Shown here piece by piece: positions 1 through 9,289 of a DNA stretch of 64,000 nucleotides; the first letter of the stretch is position 1; each line of letters begins with the position of its first letter. The position numbers and the translations under genes are program-made. This DNA is from Dongia sedimenti (GTDB lineage: Bacteria; Pseudomonadota; Alphaproteobacteria; Dongiales; Dongiaceae). The notes beneath the pieces are model-generated. The model was not told where the DNA came from and did not search any database. It saw only the letters and a list, made by a program, of their open reading frames with translations. The stretch spans positions 62,001-126,000 of the forward strand of contig JAUYVI010000002.1 of the NCBI GenBank assembly GCA_030715195.1, read 5' to 3'.

Positions 1-904
<904 letters not shown>

Positions 905-908
<4 letters not shown>

Positions 909-1597
909 GCCGCGAGAGCCTCCGCCATCGCCTTGAACAAGCCCCTGCCGTCGGTCGAGCCCAGCAGCTCGCGGATCGCGTTCTCCGGATGCGGCATCAG
1001 GCCCAGCACGTTCTTGGTGCGGTTGAAGACGCCGGCGATCGCGCGCTGCGAGCCATTCGGATTGTGCGACGGGTCGAGACTGCCGTCCGGCGCGCAATAG
1101 CGGAACGCGACCTGGTCGCGCGATTCGAGCTCGTCGAGCGTCTTCTCGTCGGCGTAGTAATTGCCTTCATGATGGGCGACCGGGATCGAGAGCACCTGGC
1201 CCTTCTCGTAGCGCGAAGTGAACAGCGACTGCGAGGTTTCAACCCGGAGGTTCACATTGCGGCAGACGAATTTCAGACCGGCATTCTGTTGCAATACCCC
1301 GGGCAGCAGGCCCGCTTCGGTGATGATCTGGAAGCCGTTGCAGATGCCGAGCACCGCCATGCCCTGGTCGGCGCGGGCCTTGACCTCGCGCAGGATCGGC
1401 GAATGGGCGGCGATGGCGCCGCAGCGCAAGTAGTCGCCGTAGGAGAAGCCGCCGGGGACCAGGACCAGATCGACCTTGGGGAGCTCGGTGTCGCGGTGCC
1501 AGACCATCACCGGCGGCGTGCCGGTGATCTCGGTCAGCGCGGCCTCGGCATCCTTCTCGCGGTTGGAGCCGGGGAAAACGACGATCGCGGATTTCAT
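905..1597 (-). CDS. purQ: Phosphoribosylformylglycinamidine synthase subunit PurQ (glutaminase)
   Basis: PurQ is the class I glutamine amidotransferase subunit of the PurSQL complex and supplies ammonia to PurL. The 230-residue product has the nucleophile in GICNGFQI (Cys86) and the MPHPEN segment that supplies His203 and Glu205 of the triad. The ATG at 1597 is preferred over an in-frame start 30 bases upstream, because a GGAGG ribosome site sits just before it and the family starts with this [14 protein letters not shown]-type sequence. The stop overlaps the purL start. A large palindromic repeat lies between purQ and purS. Confidence 0.97.
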
Positions 1598-1637
1598 GGG
1601 GCCTCCGGAGTGCACAACGGGGGACACAAAACTGTGC

Positions 1638-1721
1638 CGTCATGCCCGGACTTGGTCCGGGCATCCACGCCTTTGGCGCGGATGAAAGGCGTGGATCCCC
1701 GGGCCAAGCCCGGGGATGACG
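1638..1721. repeat. Intergenic palindromic repeat between purS and purQ
   Basis: Two 36-base arms, at 1638-1673 and 1686-1721, are inverted complements matching at about 32 of 36 positions, with a 12-base centre. The arms carry CCCGG-rich segments typical of dispersed palindromic elements between genes in many alphaproteobacteria. When read as protein, these give characteristic spurious peptides of the DLVRAS/PGDDE type. As RNA it would fold into a long hairpin between purS and purQ, where it could attenuate or stabilise the message. No copy of similar sequence was noticed elsewhere in the window. Confidence 0.85.
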
Positions 1722-1748
1722 AGTGAGTATGGATCGACAGCGCGCGCA

Positions 1749-1991
1749 CTATTCGACCAGGTCCACCGAGTAGTTTTCGATGACCGTGTTCGCGAGCAGC
1801 TTCGCGCACATCTGATCGACCTCGGACTTGGCTTTCGCCTTGTCGCTCTCCTTCAGGTCGATCTCGATGAACTTGCCCTGGCGGACATCGCCGACTTTAT
1901 CGAAGCCGAGCGAGTGGAGGGCGTTGGCGATGGCGCGTCCCTGGGGATCGAGGACGCCGTTCTTCAGGGTGATATGGACGCGGGCTTTCAT
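1749..1991 (-). CDS. purS: Phosphoribosylformylglycinamidine synthase subunit PurS
   Basis: PurS is the small structural subunit that bridges PurQ and PurL for ammonia channelling in FGAM synthesis. The product is 80 residues, the usual size. It starts with MKARVHITLKNGVLDPQG, includes the SLGFDKVGDVRQGKFIE core, and ends in the acidic VIENYSVDLVE tail seen across the family. It lies between purC and purQ on the same strand, the normal order in alphaproteobacteria. The gap to purQ holds the palindromic repeat. Confidence 0.97.
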   Translation of the reverse strand: MKARVHITLKNGVLDPQGRAIANALHSLGFDKVGDVRQGKFIEIDLKESDKAKAKSEVDQMCAKLLANTVIENYSVDLVE

Positions 1992-2022
1992 GACACTCCG
2001 TTCTTAGCAATCAGTGAACGCG

Positions 2023-2787
2023 TCACTGCATCGTGGCGGGACCCTTCATGTCGCGCGGGCCGCCTTCGGGCAGGATGCCGAGGCGACGCGCGACTTCCTG
2101 ATACGCTTCCTCGACATTGCCGAGGTCGCGCCGGAAACGGTCCTTGTCGAGCTTCTCGCCGGTCTTGGTGTCCCAGAGCCGGCAATTGTCGGGGCTGATC
2201 TCGTCGGCGAGCACGAGGCGCATCTCCTCGTTCTCATAAAGCCGGCCGAACTCGAGCTTGAAGTCCACCAGCCTGAGGCCGACGCCGAGGAAGAGGCCCA
2301 GCAGGAAATCGTTGATCCGGAGCGACATCGCCAGGATCTCGTCGATGTCCTGGGGTGTCGCCCAGCCGAAGGCGGTGATGTGCTCTTCGGAGACCATCGG
2401 GTCGTTGAGCTCGTCGGACTTGTAATAATACTCGACGATCGAGCGCGGCAGCTGGGTCCCTTCCGGCATGCCGAAGCGCTTGGAGAGCGAGCCGGCAACC
2501 ACGTTGCGGATCACCACCTCGAGCGGGATGATCTCGACCTCGCGCACCAGCTGCTCGCGCATGTTGAGGCGGCGCACGAAATGGGTCGGCACGCCGATCT
2601 CGCCGAGCTTGGTCATCAAGTACTCGGAGATGCGGTTGTTGAGCACGCCCTTGCCGGTGATCGTGCCCTTCTTCTGGTTGTTGAAGGCGGAGGCGTCGTC
2701 CTTGAAATATTGGACGAGGGTCCCCGGCTCCGGTCCTTCGAACAGGACCTTGGCCTTGCCCTCATAAATGCGACGACGGCGCGACAT
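2023..2787 (-). CDS. purC: Phosphoribosylaminoimidazole-succinocarboxamide synthase (SAICAR synthetase)
   Basis: PurC ligates aspartate to CAIR with ATP to give SAICAR, the step before PurB in purine synthesis. The 254-residue product begins [21 protein letters not shown], with the conserved YEGKAK nucleotide-binding start. It carries the [11 protein letters not shown] and LVDFKLEFG signatures and the [12 protein letters not shown] segment. The start at 2787 is preferred because it places [10 protein letters not shown] at the N terminus; an in-frame ATG 15 bases upstream would add only MLENR. Same strand as purS, purQ and purL, 31 bases before purS. Confidence 0.97.
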   Translation of the reverse strand: MSRRRRIYEGKAKVLFEGPEPGTLVQYFKDDASAFNNQKKGTITGKGVLNNRISEYLMTKLGEIGVPTHFVRRLNMREQLVREVEIIPLEVVIRNVVAGSLSKRFGMPEGTQLPRSIVEYYYKSDELNDPMVSEEHITAFGWATPQDIDEILAMSLRINDFLLGLFLGVGLRLVDFKLEFGRLYENEEMRLVLADEISPDNCRLWDTKTGEKLDKDRFRRDLGNVEEAYQEVARRLGILPEGGPRDMKGPATMQ

Positions 2788-2949
2788 CCGATTCTCCAAC
2801 AACCGGTCGGCTCCCCTGGCGTCCCTGGCGGGTGCGGCGGGAGTCGCGGTTTCGGCCCCCTTCTAGCAGGTGTGCCCCGCGGAAACAATGACGGGCGGCC
2901 GCAGCGCACAAGCGCGCTACGTCGGAATTCTCGTTTTTGTTTCAGTCGC

Positions 2950-3909
2950 TTACGAAGCGGTCGGGAGAAGCAGCGCGCCGCATAGGAGCACTGCGCCGAT
3001 CGCGGTCACCAGAATCGGCCCGGCGAGGCTGAAAGCCCGGCCGGCAACGGCGCTCTCGGGCAGCCGGAGCACGATCTGGCGGCGGACCAGGATGCTGGAG
3101 ACCCCCATGACCGAGAGGGTGATCGCCATGCCGACCGCGATTGCCAGGGTCATGGCGATGCCGCTCCAGACGATCCCGTTGGTCAGCGCGAAGACCAGGA
3201 TCAGGATCGCCCCCGAACAGGGGATGAAGCCGGCGGCGAAGCCCAGCAGCCCCTGCTCCTTCCGCGCACCCGGGACATGCGCGCAATGGGGGCCGTGGCC
3301 ATGGTCGTGCCCATGCGCGTGGGCATGGTGATGGTGGGCGTGGGCGCCGCCGCGCAGGGCCGACCAGAGCATGCCGAGCCCGATCAGCAGGATCGCGGCG
3401 TAGCTGAAGACCCGCAGGCCGTCGACCTCGTCCACCGGCGAGGCGAGGCTTTGCGCGAGGATGAAATGCACGACGGTCACGATGACGATGGCGCCGATCA
3501 CATGACTCAGCGAAATCCAGCTGGCCATGGCGATGCCGCGCAATGGATGCGCCTCGCGGCCGAGGAAATAGCCGACGATCACCGATTTGCCATGGCCCGG
3601 CCCCAGCGCGTGGAAGACGCCATAGAGAAAGCCGATCAACAAACCGCCCCAGAGCGCCCAGGGCTTGTCGCCGGATTTGATGTCCATGAGCTGGGCATTG
3701 ATCATGCGATTGATGCGGGATTGCAGCATCACCACCGCGACGCCGGCCCGGCGCAGAAACGAGGGCGGCGCCGCGGGTGGCGCTTCGCTCGGCGCGGTTT
3801 CGGCGCTCGGCCCGCCGACACCGAAGGGCGACGCCGTATCCGCGCGCGCGAACTGAGCGCCGCAGAAGAGGGCAAGCGCCACGAGGAGACTGCGCAGGAT
3901 CAGTGGCAT
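2950..3909 (-). CDS. NicO/RcnA-family metal transporter
   Basis: A 319-residue inner-membrane protein of the NicO family (nickel/cobalt transporters and relatives). It has a signal-like N terminus, then about six membrane segments. Family metal motifs are visible: HALGPGHGKSVIVGYFLG near residue 102 and GFIPCSGAILIL in a later helix. A cytosol- or periplasm-facing loop around residue 200 is packed with His (AHAHHHHAHAHGHDHGHG), as expected for a metal-gathering loop. Its start overlaps the DUF1007 gene by 10 bases, so it is the last gene of the znuA operon. Family knowledge alone does not settle metal or direction. The Zur box at the head of the operon suggests zinc uptake rather than nickel efflux; that is inference. 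Confidence 0.9.
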   Translation of the reverse strand: MPLILRSLLVALALFCGAQFARADTASPFGVGGPSAETAPSEAPPAAPPSFLRRAGVAVVMLQSRINRMINAQLMDIKSGDKPWALWGGLLIGFLYGVFHALGPGHGKSVIVGYFLGREAHPLRGIAMASWISLSHVIGAIVIVTVVHFILAQSLASPVDEVDGLRVFSYAAILLIGLGMLWSALRGGAHAHHHHAHAHGHDHGHGPHCAHVPGARKEQGLLGFAAGFIPCSGAILILVFALTNGIVWSGIAMTLAIAVGMAITLSVMGVSSILVRRQIVLRLPESAVAGRAFSLAGPILVTAIGAVLLCGALLLPTAS

Positions 3910-4493
3910 GACAGCGTGATCTCCTGGGGATAGACGAAGCCGCCGTAGTAAGCGTTCTCCGTGTCGTCGCGGATCTTCGGCGCGCAGGTGACGCCTTGGT
4001 TGCCGTGGAACAGGATCGGCTGCTCTTGAGCGAGATCGACCTCGACGTAGTATTCGCGGTCGTTGATCTCGACTTTCAACTTCTGGGTCTTCGGATCCAC
4101 GGGATGCGGCAGCTTTACGCTGAACACGAAGGTAACCTTCTTGTTCTTGGCAGCGGCGGTGAAATCCATGGGATCGAGCAGGCCGAGATCCTTGCCGTCG
4201 ACCCAGATGTAGTTGAAGTAGCGGAACTTCTTCAGGTTCGGCAACGTGCCCTTGGCGACCGCCTGGCTCTCGGTCTTGTCGAAGACACCGTCGCCATTGG
4301 CGTCGAAGTCCTGCAGCAGCTGGTCGCTGAAGATCTCGTCGAAGGTCCAGGACTCGGTGAGCGCAATGATCTTGTCTCCGGCGAACATGAAGACGACCCG
4401 GTTGTCGATGAAGATGTGCGGATGCGCGAAAGCCGCGCGCGGGCTGAGCAGCAATGCGAGGAAGGCCAGTGCGACACCGGCGAGGCGGCGCAC
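3900..4493 (-). CDS. DUF1007 family periplasmic protein
   Basis: A 197-residue exported protein with a cleavable signal peptide ending near AFAHPH, placing a His-Pro-His at the mature N terminus, a likely metal ligand. Residues 63-71 (DANGDGVFD) resemble an EF-hand calcium loop. This and the overall sequence fit DUF1007, a family often encoded beside NicO transporters and thought to assist metal delivery. The biochemical role is not established. The gene lies 4 bases after the CPICGC protein and overlaps the NicO gene, so the three are almost certainly co-transcribed with znuA. Confidence 0.88.
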   Translation of the reverse strand: MRRLAGVALAFLALLLSPRAAFAHPHIFIDNRVVFMFAGDKIIALTESWTFDEIFSDQLLQDFDANGDGVFDKTESQAVAKGTLPNLKKFRYFNYIWVDGKDLGLLDPMDFTAAAKNKKVTFVFSVKLPHPVDPKTQKLKVEINDREYYVEVDLAQEQPILFHGNQGVTCAPKIRDDTENAYYGGFVYPQEITLSCH

Positions 4494-4497
4494 AGGT

Positions 4498-4788
4498 TCA
4501 GTTGCTGGCGGTGACGACCATGCGGCAACCGCAGATCGGACAGGTGACGATTTCTTCCGCCGTCGCCAACTTGACGCCCTTCGCGATCTCGCCCTTGAGC
4601 AGGGCGCGCGCCGACTGCATCAGCTGGTCATGGCCGGCGACTCCGGCACCGGAACAGCCCGCCATATACTCAGCCGCCACGGCCGGCGGCATCGGCTGCT
4701 CGGTAAAGGCCTGGGCCGCAGAGGCCCCCGCCACGAAGGCGGCGCTGCCGGCAATGGCCGTGCCCAGAAGCTCTCGTCTCGTCAACAT
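4498..4788 (-). CDS. Small Tat-exported protein with C-terminal CPICGC motif
   Basis: About 96 residues, not assigned to a named family. The N terminus MLTRRELLGTAIAGSAAFVAG looks like a twin-arginine export signal, with cleavage probably near AQAF. The mature part is short and mostly helical and ends in TCPICGCRMVVTASN, whose three Cys residues could bind zinc or another soft metal. The ATG at 4788 is chosen because it puts TRRELLG at the extreme N terminus; an in-frame ATG 18 bases upstream is possible. It lies between znuA and the DUF1007 gene. A periplasmic metal-chaperone role is suggested only by the cysteines and the operon. Confidence 0.8.
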   Translation of the reverse strand: MLTRRELLGTAIAGSAAFVAGASAAQAFTEQPMPPAVAAEYMAGCSGAGVAGHDQLMQSARALLKGEIAKGVKLATAEEIVTCPICGCRMVVTASN

Positions 4789-4834
4789 CGCGGGACTCCA
4801 ATCCACCGCGCCTCCACGCGGTGGGGACCCTAAT

Positions 4835-5740
4835 CTACTTGAGGACCTTCAGCAACTCCGCGAGATTGTATTTGAACATGTCGAGGTAATGCGGCGCGAG
4901 ACCGCCCTCCTTGGTCAAGGCATCGGCCACCAGCTCGCCGCCGACCGGGAGGCCGGATTCGCTGCTGATCGTCTGCGCGAGCGTCGGGTTCGACATGTTC
5001 TCCAGAAAGATTGCTTTCACCTGGCCGTTCCTCGCCTGCCGCGCGATCGCGCCCAGATCCGCGGCCGAGGGTTCGGTTTCGGTGCTGATGCCCTGGATCG
5101 ACAGGATATCGAGCCCATAGGCCTTGCCGAAATAATGGAAGGCGTCATGCGAGGTGAGGATCCGGCGATTGGCCGCCGGCAGCGCGCCGAGCTTCGCCTT
5201 GATCTCCTGGTCGAGCGCCGCCATCTCGCCGTCGAGCTTGGCGGCGCGGGCGGCGATGGCGTCTGCCTGGTTCGGTGCAACGGCTTCGAGTGCGGCGGCG
5301 ATGGTCTTCACATAGAGCCGGCCGTTGGAAAGATCCTGGAACGCATGCGGGTCGTCCGGCATGGTGCCGGAACCGTCCGCCTCCTCCTTGAAGGGCAGCG
5401 GCGTCACCGCGGCGCTGGCGATCACGGTCTTGCCCTTGAAGTCGGCGGCCTCGGTCAGGCGGCCGAGCCAGGGCTCCATGCCGAGACCGTTGGCGACGAT
5501 CAGATCGGCCTGCGCCACCGCGGCGACATCGCTCGGCCGCGGCTCGAAGACATGGGCGTCGCCGTCGGGGCCGACCAGGGTGGTCACGCTGACGGCATCG
5601 CCGCCCACCGCCTCGACCAGATCGCCGATGATGGTGAAGGTGGCGACGACCTTGGGCTTTTCCGCCGCGACGGCGGGTCCGGCCAAGGCCAGCAGGAAAG
5701 CCGCCGACACCATCGCCCTGCTCAAAACCCGCTTCGCCAT
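4835..5740 (-). CDS. znuA: Zinc/manganese-type ABC transporter substrate-binding protein
   Basis: A cluster A-I (ZnuA-like) metal-binding lipoprotein-free periplasmic receptor of about 301 residues. It has an N-terminal signal ending near AVAAEKP, then KVVATFTIIGDLVEAVGGD. Candidate metal ligands are the His residues in DAHVFEP, DDPHAF and SHDAFHYF. The long His-rich loop of gamma-proteobacterial ZnuA is replaced by a short acidic loop (EEADGSGTMPDD). The ATG at 5740 is preferred over one 93 bases upstream, because it begins the signal peptide and because the Zur box would otherwise lie inside the coding region. No permease (znuB) or ATPase (znuC) gene is adjacent; the following genes encode a CPICGC protein, DUF1007 and NicO. 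Confidence 0.92.
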   Translation of the reverse strand: MAKRVLSRAMVSAAFLLALAGPAVAAEKPKVVATFTIIGDLVEAVGGDAVSVTTLVGPDGDAHVFEPRPSDVAAVAQADLIVANGLGMEPWLGRLTEAADFKGKTVIASAAVTPLPFKEEADGSGTMPDDPHAFQDLSNGRLYVKTIAAALEAVAPNQADAIAARAAKLDGEMAALDQEIKAKLGALPAANRRILTSHDAFHYFGKAYGLDILSIQGISTETEPSAADLGAIARQARNGQVKAIFLENMSNPTLAQTISSESGLPVGGELVADALTKEGGLAPHYLDMFKYNLAELLKVLK

Positions 5741-5755
5741 CACCGCCGCTCCATT

Positions 5756-5777
5756 GAATGTTATGTTATAACGTTTC
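5756..5777 (-). promoter_or_regulatory. Candidate Zur operator upstream of znuA
   Basis: A 22-base imperfect palindrome, read on the minus strand as GAAACGTTATAACATAACAT followed by TC. It matches the known proteobacterial Zur box pattern (GAAATGTTATA...TATAACATTTC) closely. It lies 16-37 bases before the znuA ATG, where a bound repressor would block transcription or initiation. This implies zinc-repressed expression of znuA and the three genes behind it. The match is by eye. Confidence 0.8.
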
Positions 5778-5854
5778 TTAGCAGCGTTGTCCCGAGGCGG
5801 CAATGGGGTTTGTGTAACGCCCCATCGCGTCATCGCCGGGCCTGACGACCTCGG

Positions 5855-6601
5855 TTAGAGCGCGATCACCTGCCAGGGTGTCCGGTCCGGCCGGCCGGCG
5901 GTGAAGCGCCAGATCGGCTTGCGGTCGGCCCATTGCACGCCGGGCAAGGCGATGATCGAAGAGGACGCGGTGCCGAAGCCGCCGTTGGAGATGATGTTCA
6001 TGGCGTCGAAGGCGTCGCCGTCCGGCGCATGGGCGCGCGAGGTCAGCAGCTCCTGCCACTCGGTCCAGTCGCCGTGATCGGGATCCGGCGCCTCGGCCGC
6101 CTGCCAGAGCGGCAGGAAATGGCGGATCCGCTTGGAGGTCGGATCGTTGGCGTCCGAGGCGGTGACCATGGTGACGCCTTCGGCCAGCGGAAAGGCTTCC
6201 ACCTCGTCGCCGAGATTCCGCAGCCAGAACGCCTGGGTGTTGTCGGCGACCACCATGTTGAACGGACGATAGGCATTGGTGTCGAGCCCGATCAGCATCT
6301 CGACCGCATCCGCCGCGTCGGTGAAGTCGAGCGCGTCGAGCACCAGCTCGCCGCGGCTGCGCTTGCCGGGCTGCGGCCCCAGGGTGTCGCGACGGTTCAG
6401 GATGCCCGCGACCACGCCGAAATCGTTGAGCCCGAGCCAAGTGCCGCCCGCGAGCTCGTCGCGGCCGGCGACGACCTCCGGCCGATCGGACCAATGCCGC
6501 GCCGGGGGCGACCACGGCCGATCCAGCATTTCGTCGCGGTTGCTGGCCCAGAGGATGGGCCAATCATGACCGGGGCGAAAAAGAACGATGACGCTGCACA
6601 T
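5855..6601 (-). CDS. NRDE/TANGO2-family protein
   Basis: A 248-residue protein of the NRDE family, homologous to eukaryotic TANGO2. The diagnostic ASNRDEML stretch is at residues 19-26, and the N terminus MCSV places a conserved Cys at position 2, the position of the likely nucleophile in this Ntn-hydrolase-like fold. GGTWLGLNDFGVVAGILNRR and ISNGGFGTASSSIIAL follow the family pattern. The ATG at 6601 is chosen to expose Cys2; an in-frame extension of 87 residues upstream has no family similarity. The molecular function in bacteria is unknown. It lies upstream of znuA on the same strand, separated by the Zur box. Confidence 0.9.
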   Translation of the reverse strand: MCSVIVLFRPGHDWPILWASNRDEMLDRPWSPPARHWSDRPEVVAGRDELAGGTWLGLNDFGVVAGILNRRDTLGPQPGKRSRGELVLDALDFTDAADAVEMLIGLDTNAYRPFNMVVADNTQAFWLRNLGDEVEAFPLAEGVTMVTASDANDPTSKRIRHFLPLWQAAEAPDPDHGDWTEWQELLTSRAHAPDGDAFDAMNIISNGGFGTASSSIIALPGVQWADRKPIWRFTAGRPDRTPWQVIAL

Positions 6602-6734
6602 GCGCGATTTCCGGCCGCCAAGCGCTGGAAAAAGAAGAAATCTTATAGACTTGACGCAAGGGTGGGGTCCAACCATTTTAGCCCCAAGCTTTAATCCATG
6701 AGTTCTGATTTCTGCCGCAGGGAGACGCCCCAAG

Positions 6735-7058
6735 ATGACCGGTTTTGATGAGCGCCAATCGTCCTTTGAAAACAAGTTCAAGCACGACAAGGAGCTTGAG
6801 TTCAAAGCGACCGCCCGGCGGAACAAGTTGCTGGGTCTCTGGGCCGCCAATCTGCTGGGCATCCATGGCGCCGAGGCCGAGACCTATGCCAAGACCGTGG
6901 TGAAGGCCGACTTCGAGAAGCCGGGCGACCAGGACGTGGTCGACAAGCTGATGGCCGACTTCAAGCAGCACGGCGTCGACATGTCCGACCACCGCCTCAG
7001 GAAGCAGATGACCGAGCTGATGGGCACGGCCATCGAGCAGATCCGGGCGGAAATCTAA
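6735..7058 (+). CDS. DUF1476 protein, F1-ATPase inhibitor zeta subunit family
   Basis: A 107-residue, mainly helical cytosolic protein of DUF1476. The Paracoccus member of this family is the zeta subunit that binds and inhibits the F1-ATPase. The N terminus MTGFDERQSSFENKFKHDKELEFKATARRNKLLGLWAA matches the family strongly; this is the inhibitory segment in the characterised protein. The gene stands alone on the plus strand within the purine cluster, a neighbourhood where DUF1476 commonly occurs in alphaproteobacteria. Its stop overlaps the 3' end of the convergent GNAT gene by 4 bases. Confidence 0.92.
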   Translation: MTGFDERQSSFENKFKHDKELEFKATARRNKLLGLWAANLLGIHGAEAETYAKTVVKADFEKPGDQDVVDKLMADFKQHGVDMSDHRLRKQMTELMGTAIEQIRAEI

Positions 7059-7897
7059 CAGCTCTTCGACAACACATCCCGGTCCGCGGTGATCGCGAAA
7101 CCGTGGCGCCGGTAGAGATCGAGCGCCGCGCGGTTGCTGCTGACCACGTTCAGGCTCAAGGCGCGGCCCGGCAGGCGCCGGCGCGCTTCGTCCAGCACCA
7201 GGCGGCCGAATCCCCTGCCCTTCACCGCGGGATCGCGCACGATCGAATGCAGGAAGGCTTGGTCCGGCGCGTAGCGGAGCGCGGCCAGCACGCGGTCGCC
7301 GCCGCACAGCACCCGAATGGCACCCCGCCCGACGGCCAGCACCCGGCGCTGCTCCGCCTCATCCGGGAAATAAACGCCGGGCAGACCGGCGAAGGCGGCG
7401 CGATAGACCCGCAGGAAATCATCGACCAGGCCGGGCTCGAGATCGCGCCAGGCGAGACCGTCCGGCAGCGCCACGTCCTGGCCCCAATCCGGCGCCGCGC
7501 AGAGCATGTCGAGATCGCCATAGGCATAGGCGAAGCCGGCCCGCTCGATGCTGCGGCGATGCGGCGCCCATTCCTCGCTGATCATCAGATCGATGCCGCG
7601 GAGGCCGAGCCGAGCCGCCTGCTCCGCCGCGGCGCCGACCAGCGCTTCCGCCAGAGCATCGGTGAGCGCGGCCGGGCGCAGCCCGGCCAGTTCCAGCGGC
7701 GCGCAGCCCACGCCGGAGCGGGCGCGGTCGAGAATGACGCAGAGCGCGCCTACGTCACGCCGATCGACGATCGCCGCCGGGCTGCTGCACAAATGCCGGA
7801 GGAAGCGCTCGGCATCCGTATCCGGAACCGGGTGCGCCGCGCACCAGGCTATGAGGTCGTCAACCGCCGAAGACGCGGCGGAAGATGGTGTCGACAT
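7055..7897 (-). CDS. GNAT-family N-acetyltransferase with two domains
   Basis: A 280-residue protein whose second half is a clear GNAT domain. AFLHSIVRDPAVKGRGFG is the acetyl-CoA-binding motif A (R/K-G-x-G), followed by LNVVSSNRAALDLYRRHGF, the usual C-terminal motif. The first 140 residues contain a weaker, degenerate repeat (ALVGAAAEQAARLGLRGIDLMIS... RRSIERAGFAYAYGDLDML), so this is a tandem-GNAT protein. The substrate is unknown. It overlaps the 3' end of purB by 38 bases, so it is likely co-transcribed with it, and converges with the DUF1476 gene. Confidence 0.88.
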   Translation of the reverse strand: MSTPSSAASSAVDDLIAWCAAHPVPDTDAERFLRHLCSSPAAIVDRRDVGALCVILDRARSGVGCAPLELAGLRPAALTDALAEALVGAAAEQAARLGLRGIDLMISEEWAPHRRSIERAGFAYAYGDLDMLCAAPDWGQDVALPDGLAWRDLEPGLVDDFLRVYRAAFAGLPGVYFPDEAEQRRVLAVGRGAIRVLCGGDRVLAALRYAPDQAFLHSIVRDPAVKGRGFGRLVLDEARRRLPGRALSLNVVSSNRAALDLYRRHGFAITADRDVLSKSC

Positions 7898-9155
7898 GCT
7901 TGAAGTGGTAGCCGAGGTCGAAGCATTCGGCGAGCGCGGCCTTTGAGATTTTCGCGGAGACCGAGGGATCGGCCATGAGCTCGGTGAGGAAATCCTTGCC
8001 CTCGAGCCAGACCTTCATCGCGTTGCGCTGCACCGCCTGATAGGCGTCTTCGCGGGAGAGGCCGGCCTGCGTGAGGGCCAGCAGCACGCGCTGCGAATGG
8101 ACCAGCCCCGTATAGCGGTCGAGGTTGGCCTGCATCGCTTCCGGGTAGACGATCAGCTTGTCGATCATGCCGGTCAATCGCGCCAAGGCGAAGTCGAGCG
8201 CGATGGTGGCATCGGGACCGAACACCCGCTCGACCGAGGAATGCGCGATGTCGCGCTCGTGCCAGAGGGTGACGTTCTCCAGAGCCGGGGTCACCGCGGC
8301 GCGCACGATCCGCGCGAGGCCGGTCAGGTTCTCCGAGAGCACCGGGTTGCGCTTGTGCGGCATCGCCGAGGAGCCTTTCTGGCCCGGCGAGAAATACTCC
8401 TCCGCCTCGCGCACTTCGGAGCGCTGCAGGTGGCGGATCTCGGTCGACAGATTCTCGATCGAACTCGCGATCACACCGAGCACCGCGAAGAACATGGCGT
8501 GGCGGTCGCGCGGAATGACCTGGGTCGAGACCGGCTCGACCTTCAAGCCCAGCTTCTTCGCGACATGTGCCTCAACAGCGGGATCGATATTGGCGAAGGT
8601 GCCGACCGCGCCGGAGATGGCGCAGGTCGCGATCTCGTCCCTGGCGGCCAGGAGGCGCTGCCTGGCGCGATCGAAGGCGGCGTAGTGGCCGGCCAGCTTC
8701 ACGCCGAAGGTCGTGGGCTCGGCATGGATGCCGTGGCTGCGGCCGATGGTCGGGGTCATCTTATGCTCGAGCGCGCGGCGTTTGAGGGCCGCCAGGAGCG
8801 CATCGAGATCGGCGAGCAGCAACTCGCTCGCCTGCTTCATCTGCACCGCGAGGCAGGTGTCGAGCACGTCGGATGAGGTCATCCCCTGGTGCACGAAACG
8901 GGCCTCGGGGCCGACATACTCCGCGAGGTTGGTGAGGAAGGCGATGACATCGTGCTTGGTCTCGCGCTCGATCGCGTCGATGCGCTCGATCTCCCACTTG
9001 CCGCGTTCCCAGACCGCCTTGGCGGCTTCCTTGGGAATCACGCCCAATTCCGCCTGGGCGTCGCAGGCATGGGCTTCGATCTCGAACCAGATGCGGAACC
9101 GGTTCTCCGGCTCCCAGATGCGCGCCATTTCGGGGCGCGAATAGCGGGGAATCAT
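7860..9155 (-). CDS. purB: Adenylosuccinate lyase
   Basis: PurB cleaves SAICAR to AICAR plus fumarate and adenylosuccinate to AMP plus fumarate. The 431-residue product has the fumarase/lyase superfamily signature GSSAMPHKRNPVLSENL, the TIGRSHGIHAEPTTFG segment with the catalytic His, and HQGMTSSDVLDT. The ATG at 9155 gives the family N terminus MIPRYSRPEMARIW; a start 39 bases upstream is less likely. It is on the same strand as purC, purS, purQ and purL but separated from them by about 5 kb of other genes. Confidence 0.97.
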   Translation of the reverse strand: MIPRYSRPEMARIWEPENRFRIWFEIEAHACDAQAELGVIPKEAAKAVWERGKWEIERIDAIERETKHDVIAFLTNLAEYVGPEARFVHQGMTSSDVLDTCLAVQMKQASELLLADLDALLAALKRRALEHKMTPTIGRSHGIHAEPTTFGVKLAGHYAAFDRARQRLLAARDEIATCAISGAVGTFANIDPAVEAHVAKKLGLKVEPVSTQVIPRDRHAMFFAVLGVIASSIENLSTEIRHLQRSEVREAEEYFSPGQKGSSAMPHKRNPVLSENLTGLARIVRAAVTPALENVTLWHERDIAHSSVERVFGPDATIALDFALARLTGMIDKLIVYPEAMQANLDRYTGLVHSQRVLLALTQAGLSREDAYQAVQRNAMKVWLEGKDFLTELMADPSVSAKISKAALAECFDLGYHFKHVDTIFRRVFGG

Positions 9156-9289
9156 GCGTGCCTCTGAGGATTTCCGCCGCAAGAAACGCGGCAAATCGCC
9201 CTTCTGTCAACCGAGAACCTTGACCTCCCCTTGCTCCTCCACGGCGTTCCATCGCAAAGTGCTGCAAAATCCTGCCAATCGAGACAAAA

